The notes below the pieces were generated by a model that ran no database searches, was not told where the DNA came from, and saw nothing but the letters and a program-made list of their open reading frames with translations. This document shows positions 8,900-17,499 of a stretch of 22,113 nt of DNA, piece after piece (positions within the stretch are counted from its first letter, which is position 1; the number at the start of each line of letters is the position of its first letter). Source of the stretch: Asparagopsis taxiformis (lineage: Eukaryota > Rhodophyta > Florideophyceae > Bonnemaisoniales > Bonnemaisoniaceae); NCBI GenBank assembly GCA_030407315.1, contig JALQPE010000184.1:1-22113 (forward strand), given 5' to 3'. The translations under genes were made by a program, and so were the position numbers.

Positions 8900-9900
8900 G
8901 TCGACTCCAATTTCGTCTTTAATTTTTTCATCCTCTCGCTCACACCCCCTTCCTGTTGGTGCTCACCTCCCCCGTACTGTACCTCAAACACCCCCAATAC
9001 CACTCTAGCACGCATTTTCAGATACCTATCCCCGCTTCCACGGTGCACACCTCCATTCCATACCTACTTTTCTGCTCTACCGTACAGATTTCGTATAACC
9101 AGTCCTCATACTACCTCAGAATAGGGCAAAACACCCCCTATCTCCTCGACCATGCTCTCCCCCATCACCTTTGAAACGTATTGTTCTTCAGTACCCTCTC
9201 TCCTCTACCCTCAACCCCTCTCCTTCGCCCTCTACACAAACTTCCCCTGCAGCTTACTCTTCCAAAACCTCTCACTCCCCATCCCGTACCCGACCTGCTC
9301 CACCCCTCCCTCCCTCAGCTGCTCCATGCCCCCACGCCATCCGCATCTTCGATACCGTATACACCACCACCACCGGCCCACGCTCCCGCACTGCGGGGTG
9401 GCTCCCCCGCCGTATCCCCAGAAACCTCCCCGCTCTGAAACACATATCAACCCCCCACTTCGCACCCTTCCTCCCACTCCCCTCCCTCCCCAAATACAAT
9501 AACCCCCTTCTTCTCCATCACATCCCCACTCACCACAGCCAGAACAGACGCCACCCCTCCCCTTCTTTCTCCTCACTTTCCTAAAAACCCCTCCTCTCGG
9601 CGCCTTCAACCGCACCCTCCTACGGTCCCACCTAAACACCTCCTCCGCCCTCACTACCCCAACACCCCGCAGCGTCTCCCCAATCCCCATAATATGCTTG
9701 TCGGCACTCCTCTCCGAATCACAATCCATTCTAAACCCGCACTCCGTACATTTCCACCTCCCCCTGTACCATCCCAAGATTCCATCCCCCCACAGAACAC
9801 ATCCTCATACCACAGAAGAATTTTCTTCCTCTCATACCTCATCCTTAAAACCTCCATCAGCTCCATGTAAATTTCGATGAAAATATTTTCTCTACTATGC
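8900..9900. other. Pyrimidine-rich, strand-asymmetric block
   Basis: For about 1 kb the plus strand is dominated by C and T (CCCTCTCC, CCACCCCTCC and similar). All frames on both strands are therefore open over moderate lengths, giving Pro/Ser-rich peptides on plus and Gly/Arg-rich peptides on minus. None has a recognised domain. The only hint of a protein is a minus-strand segment near 9690-9760 reading KCTECGFRMDC...DKH, which looks like a zinc-knuckle remnant; it would need a frame change near 9777 to join the upstream frame. I do not call a gene. Confidence 0.45.
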
Positions 9901-10179
9901 AATCTCAAACATGTATGAGCCTATGCCTTTCCGCTTTGTCAACCCTGAATATTGGTACTCATGTATTCATAAAATAGGGCCACCCACATCCCTATCCCGT
10001 TCTGCAAGCTTTACAAACCACTAGACGCATACTCCACAACTATACAACAAACACTACTCGCTATTTCAGACGACGCGGTACACAAGTAGCGTAGTGTCAA
10101 CCTTCCGTGACGCCTTCCCTGATGCGTACAAGTGGGAAACACGTCTAGACGTATATCAGAACTGAGTGCGGGAATTTTC
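9901..10179. other. Spacer before the left repeat array
   Basis: This is mixed-composition DNA with no open frame of note. It leads into the first, truncated repeat copy. Confidence 0.4.
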
Positions 10180-10204
10180 GGCACAGGAGATGCTGGGCCA
10201 CCAA

Positions 10205-10293
10205 ATTGATTTTTCGGAAATTTTAGAATTTCTGGGCTGGCCAGCAATGCAATCGAGCTGGACATCCACCGGACGTCCATTTCAGGTTGGTCG
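10205..10293 (+). repeat. Palindrome repeat, copy 1 (5'-truncated)
   Basis: Only the right half of the core is present, from GAAATTTTAGAATTTCTGGG to TCAGGTTGGTCG. The hairpin and the 16-bp palindrome are missing. A short-type spacer follows. Confidence 0.85.
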
Positions 10294-10388
10294 CGAGAGG
10301 GTGGGGCGGGACCATGATGAAACAAGGACCAAGACCTTTCCCTGACGTGTTGAGCCTGAAATCGACCCTTCGTGAGACGCGATTTTGG

Positions 10389-10510
10389 CTTACAGTTGGT
10401 GCTAATAGAAGCCAGTGATAGCCCCGATCGGGGCGGCAGCCGGCTCCGGCTTACAGTTGGTGCTTACAGACGCCAGTGATAGCCCCCGATCGGGGCCGGC
10501 GGTCGGTTCC
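10389..10510 (+). repeat. 61-bp tandem duplication in the array spacer
   Basis: Two units start with CTTACAGTTGGTGCT at 10389 and 10450. Each contains GCCAGTGATAGCCCC and a CCCGATCGGG palindrome. Elsewhere in the arrays this unit occurs only once per spacer. Confidence 0.85.
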
Positions 10511-10532
10511 TGGGGCCGTTGTGGCCAAATTA

Positions 10533-10744
10533 GACACCCTGATTTGAATTAAAATTTGGGCTATTCTCAAAAACATGCACATGTGAACATGTTTTTGAGA
10601 TGGGGGTGTGCCGTACGGCACAATCGACCGCCCAAATCGATGTTTTTTGCAATATTTTTCTGTGCCCGAAATTTTAGAATTTCTGGGCTGGCCAGCAATG
10701 CAATCGAGCTGGACATCCACCGGACGTCCATTTCAGGTTGGTCG
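10533..10744 (+). repeat. Palindrome repeat, copy 2 (full)
   Basis: Core elements in order: a hairpin with perfect 12-bp arms (CTCAAAAACATG at 10566-10577, CATGTTTTTGAG at 10588-10599) around a loop containing CACATGTG; the perfect 16-bp palindrome TGTGCCGTACGGCACA (10607-10622); GCTGGCCAGC; and CCGGACGTCC. Confidence 0.95.
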
Positions 10745-10921
10745 TGAGAGAGCGGGGCGGGACCATGATGGAACAAGGACCAAGACCTGTCCCTGGCGTA
10801 TTGAGCCTGAAATTGACCCTTCGTCAGACGCCATTTAGCCTTACAGTTGGTGCTTACAGAAGCCAGTGATAGCCCCGATCGGGGCCGGTGGCCGGTGCCT
10901 GGGGCCGTTGTGGCCAAATTA

Positions 10922-11133
10922 GACACCCTGATTTGAATTAAAATTTGGGCTATTCTCAAAAACATGCACATGTGAACATGTTTTTGAGATGGGGGTGTGC
11001 CGTACGGCACAATCGACCCGCCCAAATCGTTGATTTTTGCAAGATTTTTTGTGCCCGAAATTGTAGAATTTCTGGGCTGGCCAGCAGTGCATCTGAGATG
11101 GACATCCACCGGACGTCCATTTCAGGTTGGTCG
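10922..11133 (+). repeat. Palindrome repeat, copy 3 (full)
   Basis: The copy has all core elements; the 16-bp palindrome is at 10996-11011. It differs from copy 2 by a handful of bases (CGACCCGCC, ATCGTTGATTTT, AGTGCATCTGAGATGG). It is followed by the long spacer type, which holds a 9-bp inverted repeat (CACTACTCA at 11179-11187, TGAGTAGTG at 11222-11230). Confidence 0.95.
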
Positions 11134-11424
11134 TGTGCTGCCTACATCCACGCATTGCAGCAACTAAGCAGGCGAGTTCACTACTCATACAAAGTGCACG
11201 GAATACGAGTAACGTGATGGGTGAGTAGTGTTTGTCGTGGAGGAGTAAGGCAGGACCATGATGGAACAGGGGAAACGATGTCACCCTAGCATAACTTAGG
11301 CTTGAAGCCTGGAATCGACCCATCGTTAGGCGCCATTTAGCCTTACAGTTAGTGCTTACAGAAGCCAGTGATGACCCCGCTCGGGGCGGCGGTTCCGGTG
11401 CCTGGGGCCGTTGTGGCCAAATTA

Positions 11425-11634
11425 GACACCCTGATTTGAATTAAAATTTGGGCTATTCTCAAAAACATGCACATGTGAACATGTTTTTGAGATGGGGGTG
11501 TGCCGTACGGCACAATCGACCGCCCAAATCGATGTTTTTTGCAATATTTTTTTGTGCCCGAAATTGTAGAATTTCTGGGCCGGCCAGGAATGCATCTGAG
11601 TTGGACATCCACCGGACGTCCATTTCAGGTGATC
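11425..11634 (+). repeat. Palindrome repeat, copy 4 (full)
   Basis: The 16-bp palindrome is at 11499-11514. This is the last copy of the left array; similarity ends at CATTTCAGGT, about 270 bp beyond the stop codon of gene 2. Confidence 0.95.
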
Positions 11635-11904
11635 GTGTATCGTGCACGTCCAGCCATTACCAGAAGCAAGTTGGCGATGAAGCACGTATAAACCCAATTG
11701 TTCTGCTATTTCTAGCATAGACCATCGAGTCTAGAGATGTGAGGGAATCGTCCTGGAATCATGCTCCAACCCACTAGGGAATGGACAATCTAGTTTGAAA
11801 GCATGGAACGGAAGTGCATTATAGTAGGTTCATAGATTGAAAGTGATAAAGGAGATGATTATATTCTCGATAATTGTTTGCTAAAGTAGTTGTTGTTAAG
11901 ATAT

Positions 11905-14900
11905 CTAGCCGTCGGAAAACTGTTCTTCCTCTTCGTCCTCACTATGATAGTGAACTAGATATCCAGGTTGTCCCGGCAGAAGAGGCACTACCGGGGCCAC
12001 ACTCGGTGTGTGCATTACATCCTTGCGAGGTTCTGTCGTCTTCATCCGCATCATTCGGAGCTGCCCTGTCTTCGGCCTACCATCTTTCTTGACCGGGATG
12101 GGAACAACTGTCTTGTGGCGAACATTGACAGGTGCCGGTTGACTTTGCCTTGCAGACCGGCGCGGAGCATTGGCGATGACTTCTTCTTCGAATCCCAACC
12201 GCCTGATGAAACCAAACGAAACATTGTCGGGAATCGGATACGACGCATTCCTGAAATACGTGTGATACCTCGTTGTCGTGTGTGACACAACTCTGTCGAC
12301 ATGCCCTGCCCCGGCATGTTGTACATGGCCGTGACCGATGAAGACTGAACGTGGCGGAACGATTACCTTCTTCAGCTTCATCGTCTTGGCGTACATATCT
12401 AATTCCAGCGCTTTGGAAAAGACGTACTTGTGGGACCCTGGACACACCCAGATAGGGAATGGGTCATCTCCGTTGGCAATAACAAAGTAACCCGGAAGTT
12501 GATCTTTGCGGTCGCGAGGAGGAACAGGGAAATCATTGTGTGGGACCTGCCGAGGACACCCCTTTCCCGTTATCAAAAACCGTCCCCCAGATGCCGGCAT
12601 GACAAGTTTTTCTCCCGGTAAACCGCACTCCTCCAGCCCTGTCAGCCGGACAAGGATTCCCAACCACACATCCAGCAGGGCTCGCCGCGTCACAAACTTG
12701 AACCGGTCGATATGCGTCTCATCGTTCTCGGCATAGTCAACCAGGCAGTGGCGCGTAGACGTGAAGCGAGCCCTCCCCTCATTCCGGTTCTTCTCGTCTG
12801 TTTCATCGTCCCCCGTATTGACAATGGGACTCCACAGCTGCCGGTTCCCAGGGTCCTTGTGCACCTGCTCCCCCTCCCACGTTCCCAAAAAGTACCGAAA
12901 CAATTCCTGGTTAGGAATTTCTTCCATGAGACCCAAGTCAAATGGGAACTTGTCCGACGCATCTAGGTAGCTTACATCCGCGAAATTGTGCATCACCGTA
13001 TACCCTCGCTCGTTGATTTCCGTTCGGCAATTGTGGAAGTACGCCATACCAGTGCCGGCCTCATACGAATCCTTCCAGCTTGTAGACATTCGCGCAACCT
13101 GAGCGAAGTCCAGCCTCGAGGGTAGAAACGTCGATGTAGGCTCACACATCGCCTTGGCAGCCATCTTCCACGCTGCGAAGAACATCGGATAGACGTGATC
13201 GATTTCGAATAGCACACGAGCCCGATGTTCTTCCGGAATATGCAGCCCCTCAAACACAGGGTCCATCGCCACTTGCTTCAAATACCTCACCTCTCTGCCC
13301 TCCTCATCGATTTCCACACTCTCCAATAACAACCTGAGCTCAATCGGGGGCAGACAGCCAACCCTCACCGATGCGATGACATCCGCGGGACGCTGCGCCA
13401 GATGATGCCCTTCGGCTCGGTCTTCGAAATCGTCAGGAAGAGACGGCATACGGTCGTCGAAGAGGAGGTCGTCTTCAGAAGGAGAGTCACGAACGATGTA
13501 ACCGTCTTCATCGACTTCCACTCCTTCCGGAACAGTGAATGTAATTGTCACTTCGCGGACCCCCTTGCTTTCGACTTGGCCCTCGTCTGCACCCTGTTTG
13601 TCTTCCTCGTCCGAAGCGGTATGGACAGATTCTTGGTTGGAGGGAGTCGCACCAGCACGTTGGTTATCTTGGGGGACAATCTCAACGGCAGAATCGGGGG
13701 AACGGGCGGAGTCTTCGTCAACCTCATCACCGGAAGCAGTGGCTTGTTGTTGATCGGTGGGTTTATCAACAACGGCCTGCTCTTCTTCCCCGGCGGATTG
13801 TTGTACCACAACCGGCTCTTCTTCCTCGAGGCGTGTGCTCCCCGTCGAGCGAAGTCGCTGTGAACGGCGGCGGATGCCATGCGAAGCAGGCTCATGTTCG
13901 ACATTCCGCTGCTTCTTGTGAGTGAGTCTCACATTGGCAGCAGAAGGGCGGCGTTTGCGTCGAGCCTTAGTCTTCTTCTTCAATGTCGGATTGAAAAACT
14001 CTTTCAAGTTCGTTTCCAAATCCTGTAAACGCGTGGTTCTCCGTCGCATTCGAACCTCACTGCTCCGGTCGTCCCCTCTATACATTGCAATGGCATTGGT
14101 GAGATGCCATTGCAACTCCTTCGGCTGCTTAACCGACCCAATTGCCATCTCTGTGCTCAGAAATGACTTGCGCATAATACTCTTTGGGCGCCCAAACGCA
14201 GCGTACAGAGAATTTGCTATTGCAGTCACGCGACGGACGTATGTATAAAAGTCGTTCACGTCAAAGCGTCCATCCGGACGTCCGCCATGAGCAGGGTTCA
14301 AGTACTCCGAAAGACCACGCAAGACGAAGACAAAGTTTTCTTCCAGCAACTCGCGCACTATCTTGTGGTCCAGGTGCGTTATCCCAATCTCGTTGCGGCG
14401 CTCGGAATTGTTCAGCTCACGCAACACGTCGTCGAGAACAGGATGCTTCAGCGTTGCTATAGCCAAACGCGTCCACCGCCGAGCCGTGTTCGTCGAATTC
14501 ATCATCCCCATGAACTGCGCCTCGAACAATGTTCGGATGACATCAGACTCACGCAAGTCGCCAGCGTTTTCCACGTTGTTTGCAACAGCAATCGTACGGA
14601 TGAACTGCTGGATGGACGACAAGATTCGAACCAGGGAGCGCTCCGTCAGTTGCGTCCCAGTCGTATGGTTCGACTCTGCACTCTTGTGGATGATCTCATG
14701 AGGCTGGAGATCACTGTCGTCCTTGCGGCGAAGGTAGTACACATCCAGAGGCTGAGTAACCCAGCGCAAGCGGTTTGCCTCCTGTGGCAGCTTGGTTCTG
14801 TGCATACGGGTGAGGCGCGTGAAGTCATCCGCAATGCTATGCATAGCATTGAGACGATGCAGTCCGTCGATCACGGTCACGTTCGCATTGGCATGGAATT

Positions 14901-15837
14901 TGCCATTCTGGAACAGACGCGTGTCGGCGGACAAATGCGTGTTCTGCGACCTCAGCACCGTCACAGTGATACGCGAAGAGCTCACATACCCCACCGCCAA
15001 CATATTGTTGCGCAGGTCCTCCACGTGGTCTTCTTTGACATCGCGAAGGGTCACGGCCGGTTCCACTAGCTGCCTCACCAACACAGTCGCTCCTTCTCCG
15101 ACGTAATCCGACGTCACAAACTTGGGCACCATAATTTGCGTCCCCTGCTGCTCACGAATGCTTTCCGCCACCTCCGGTTCGTCGTCCACCTCGGTTACGT
15201 CCTGCGTAGTAGCTTCGGTGACGTTGGAGCGAGCAGGGTGCTTCGTGCCTCCACTGGAGGCTCTGGCAGAGCGAGCAGGGCGCTTCGTGCCTCCCGAAAC
15301 CGGGACGGAGCGTGCTGGATGCTTCGTACCCCCCGAACCAGTGATTTCGCCTGCTGGACCGGTACTGGGCATCCGTCCCGAGCTGGCCTGGTTCGTCGCT
15401 GCGTTGAAGTTTGACGCTGCAGCAGGGGTACGAATGTCGCTAGAGCCATCCTCCGCAGCGGGGCGCATCATCCGAGTATCCCAAGGGTAAAACGCCGCGG
15501 CGTATGCTCCACCCATCGTCTCCGGCGGTCCCTCGGCGCCATCAAACATGTACGGGAACGGGAGGTCCTTGAACTTGTCCTTAGTCGCAATGTTGCGCAC
15601 GACGATATAGTCGGCCTCGTCGGTTTCCGGCAGCTTGTGGTTGTGCAGCGTGCGCGGAAGGCCAACATCGCCACCAGCAGTGCTCACCGAAGCCGTCCCA
15701 ATATGCACAGCCGCACCGTCCACGTCCGCAAACAAGTCGACATCGACGCCGCGCTTGAGTCCGCGCGACTCCGCTGACGCGCTCACTTGATCGCCGCAAA
15801 CCGTTGAAAACAAACTGCTGAAATGCGTATCCGCCAT
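11905..15837 (-). CDS. ParB-like domain + 2OG-Fe(II) dioxygenase protein (paralogue 2)
   Basis: The product is 1310 aa from the ATG at 15835-15837, which has a strong ACCATGG context. The frame is open to 16020, but the extra 61 residues look like leader sequence. A tandem (GG)TKxPARS motif is repeated three times at about 168-204. A ParB-like domain follows (about 250-340) with VIDGLHRLNAM (G325, H327, R328), the GxHRxxA signature that gene 1 lacks. Then come a helical region, a basic cluster (KKKTKARRKRRP) and a long acidic linker. The dioxygenase spans about 930-1215: ERGYTVMHNF (943-), H1100-x-D1102, a PGSH motif, H1174 (in QHAG) and R1190 (in TRYH). The IVNxGxD...RNxGR region is shared with gene 1. 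The C-tail has an AT-hook-like DGRPKTG and ends in an acidic run. Full ligands suggest an active enzyme, probably nuclear and possibly acting on DNA bases; the substrate is inferred. Repeat arrays flank it on both sides. Confidence 0.88.
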   Translation of the reverse strand: MADTHFSSLFSTVCGDQVSASAESRGLKRGVDVDLFADVDGAAVHIGTASVSTAGGDVGLPRTLHNHKLPETDEADYIVVRNIATKDKFKDLPFPYMFDGAEGPPETMGGAYAAAFYPWDTRMMRPAAEDGSSDIRTPAAASNFNAATNQASSGRMPSTGPAGEITGSGGTKHPARSVPVSGGTKRPARSARASSGGTKHPARSNVTEATTQDVTEVDDEPEVAESIREQQGTQIMVPKFVTSDYVGEGATVLVRQLVEPAVTLRDVKEDHVEDLRNNMLAVGYVSSSRITVTVLRSQNTHLSADTRLFQNGKFHANANVTVIDGLHRLNAMHSIADDFTRLTRMHRTKLPQEANRLRWVTQPLDVYYLRRKDDSDLQPHEIIHKSAESNHTTGTQLTERSLVRILSSIQQFIRTIAVANNVENAGDLRESDVIRTLFEAQFMGMMNSTNTARRWTRLAIATLKHPVLDDVLRELNNSERRNEIGITHLDHKIVRELLEENFVFVLRGLSEYLNPAHGGRPDGRFDVNDFYTYVRRVTAIANSLYAAFGRPKSIMRKSFLSTEMAIGSVKQPKELQWHLTNAIAMYRGDDRSSEVRMRRRTTRLQDLETNLKEFFNPTLKKKTKARRKRRPSAANVRLTHKKQRNVEHEPASHGIRRRSQRLRSTGSTRLEEEEPVVVQQSAGEEEQAVVDKPTDQQQATASGDEVDEDSARSPDSAVEIVPQDNQRAGATPSNQESVHTASDEEDKQGADEGQVESKGVREVTITFTVPEGVEVDEDGYIVRDSPSEDDLLFDDRMPSLPDDFEDRAEGHHLAQRPADVIASVRVGCLPPIELRLLLESVEIDEEGREVRYLKQVAMDPVFEGLHIPEEHRARVLFEIDHVYPMFFAAWKMAAKAMCEPTSTFLPSRLDFAQVARMSTSWKDSYEAGTGMAYFHNCRTEINERGYTVMHNFADVSYLDASDKFPFDLGLMEEIPNQELFRYFLGTWEGEQVHKDPGNRQLWSPIVNTGDDETDEKNRNEGRARFTSTRHCLVDYAENDETHIDRFKFVTRRALLDVWLGILVRLTGLEECGLPGEKLVMPASGGRFLITGKGCPRQVPHNDFPVPPRDRKDQLPGYFVIANGDDPFPIWVCPGSHKYVFSKALELDMYAKTMKLKKVIVPPRSVFIGHGHVQHAGAGHVDRVVSHTTTRYHTYFRNASYPIPDNVSFGFIRRLGFEEEVIANAPRRSARQSQPAPVNVRHKTVVPIPVKKDGRPKTGQLRMMRMKTTEPRKDVMHTPSVAPVVPLLPGQPGYLVHYHSEDEEEEQFSDG

Positions 15838-16180
15838 GGTTGTTGAGTTGGAAAGGAAAAGAGATGGTTGACGTTGACGTATTCGAGTGATGTGGATGGT
15901 ATGTTTCACGTTAAGTTGAAGAATGGTCGTGAACGCCAATCGCTGGAAATAATAACACAATACAACCGAAATTTTGTTAGGTACACACCTATCGTGACCG
16001 CTGGAATGCAAGACAGGCAATCGAGATGTGAGTGTCCGTTCAGAACGGGCCCGAGTCGGGCTCTCGAAACCTGACGAGGTGGCGTGAAGCAGGCAGTGTC
16101 CTTGATGTGTAATGTGTTAAAATTACAGCTGTCAAGCTAGGCGGCTTTTGGGGCGGCTGCGAGCACCCCTTTATCCGGGG
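15838..16180. other. 5' region of gene 2
   Basis: This is the likely promoter and leader of gene 2. I see no obvious TATA box close to the start and no other gene. A repeat copy begins about 344 bp before the start codon. Confidence 0.4.
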
Positions 16181-16392
16181 AACACCCTGATTTGAGTTAA
16201 AATTTGGGCTATTCTCAAAAACATGCACATGTGAACATGTTTTTGAGATGGGGGTGTGCCGTACGGCACAATCGACCCGCCCAAATCGTTGATTTTTGCA
16301 AGATTTTTTGTGCCCGAAATTTTAGAATTTCTGGGCTGGCCAGCAGTGCATCTGAGATGGACATCCACCGGACGTCCATTTCAGGTTGGTCG
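16181..16392 (+). repeat. Palindrome repeat, copy 5 (full)
   Basis: The 16-bp palindrome is at 16255-16270. The copy is closest to copy 3 (same CGACCCGCC and AGTGCATCTGAGATGG variants), and the same long spacer follows it. Copies 3 and 5 with their spacers are therefore recent duplicates. Confidence 0.95.
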
Positions 16393-16681
16393 TGTGCTGC
16401 CTACATCCACGCATTGCAGCAACTAAGCAGGCGGGTTCACTACTAATATAAAGTGCACGGAATATGAGTAACGTGATGGGTGAGTAGTGTTTCTGTTGAG
16501 GGAGTAAGGCGGGACCATGATGAAACACGGAAGAAGATTTCTCCCTAGCATAACTTAGGCTTGAAGCCTGCAATCGGCCCATCTTCCGGCGCCATTTAGC
16601 CTCACAGTTAGTGCTTACAGAAGCCAGTGATGACCCCGCTCGGGGCGGCGGCCGGTTCCTGGGGCCGTTGTGGCCAAATTA

Positions 16682-16892
16682 GACACCCTGATTTGAATTA
16701 AAATTTGGGCTATTCTCAAAAACATGCACATGTGAACATGTTTTTGAAATGGGGGTGTGCCGTACGGCACAAACGACCCGCTGAAATCGTTGATTTTTTA
16801 CAATTTTTTGTGCCCGAAATTTTAGAATTTCCGGGCTGGCCAGCAGTGCAATCGAGCTGGACATCCACCGGACGTGCATTTCAGGTTGGTCG
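16682..16892 (+). repeat. Palindrome repeat, copy 6 (full)
   Basis: The 16-bp palindrome at 16756-16771 is intact. One hairpin arm has a single change (TTTTTGAA instead of TTTTTGAG), and the GGACGTCC element reads GGACGTGC. Confidence 0.95.
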
Positions 16893-17068
16893 TGAGAGAG
16901 TGGGGTGGGACCATGATGGAACAAGGACCAAGACCTGTCCCTGGCGTATTGAGCCTGAAATTGACCCTTTGTCAGACGCCATTTAGCCTTACAGTTAGTG
17001 CTTACAGAAGCCAGTGACAACCCCACTCGGGGCGGCGGTCGGTTCCTGGGGCCGTTGTGGCCAAATTA

Positions 17069-17280
17069 GACACCCTGATTTGAATTAAAATTTGGGCTAT
17101 TCTCAAAAACATGCACATGTGAACATGTTTTTGAGATGGGGGTGTGCCGTACGGCACAATCGACCCGCTGAAATCGATGTTTTTTGCAATATTTTTTCTG
17201 CCCTGAATTGTAGAATTTCTGGGCTGGACAGCAATGCAACTGAGCTGGACATCCACCGGGCGTCCATTTCAACTTGGTCT
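17069..17280 (+). repeat. Palindrome repeat, copy 7 (full)
   Basis: The 16-bp palindrome is at 17143-17158. This is the most diverged right half of the full copies (CTGGACAGC for CTGGCCAGC, GGGCGTCC for GGACGTCC, AACTTGGTC at the end), yet hairpin and palindrome are perfect. It ends about 220 bp beyond the stop codon of gene 3. Confidence 0.95.
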
Positions 17281-17499
17281 TGTATTTTGCATCTGCACGC
17301 ATAACAGCAACCAAGCAGTCAGGTTCACTGCTCGGACGAAGTGCACCTAGAGTGTGAACGATTGGTTTTTGACAGGCGAGTACTGCCGAATAGGTTTCAC
17401 CCTGGACTAATGGTGGCTGGACATTCTGCATTATATGATATACTTCAACTCTGGAACGTAGCTTTATTTGTAGTCGAAATGAAAACATCTTTCGTGACC

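Larger units (their letters stand above)
10180..11640 (+). repeat. Left array of palindrome repeats (one partial and three full copies)
   Basis: The array has a conserved core of about 210 bp, from GACACCCTGATTTGAATT to ATTTCAGGTTGGTCG, joined by two kinds of spacer. The 16-bp palindromes of the full copies start at 10607, 10996 and 11499, giving intervals of 389 and 503 bp. The short spacer carries GGACCATGATGGAACAAGGA. The long spacer carries ACATCCACGCATTGCAGC. Both end in a CAGTTxGTGCTTACAGAAGC stretch with CCCGATCGGG-type palindromes. The array lies downstream of the 3' end of gene 2. Confidence 0.9.
16181..17285 (+). repeat. Middle array of palindrome repeats (three full copies)
   Basis: The copies have palindromes starting at 16255, 16756 and 17143, so the intervals are 501 and 387 bp. 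The same two spacer classes occur as in the left array, but in the opposite order (long then short). The array separates the 5' end of gene 2 from the 3' end of gene 3. Confidence 0.9.

Noticed and set aside
9232..9777. 181-aa minus-strand Gly/Arg-rich frame
   Set aside because: It is explained by the one-strand pyrimidine bias, which removes stop codons. Only a short Cys-containing segment is noteworthy.
10567..11109. Similar open frames of 80-180 aa in the repeat copies, both strands
   Set aside because: The frames recur because the repeats recur. They cross hairpins and palindromes, break in different places among copies and show no domain.
10533..11634. CRISPR-like array of repeats and spacers
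   Set aside because: Repeats are about 210 bp, spacers are themselves repeated, and the context is eukaryotic.
15838..16020. 61-residue N-terminal extension of gene 2
   Set aside because: The frame is open by chance. The internal ATG at 15837 has a much better start context (ACCATGG), and the extra residues show no motif.
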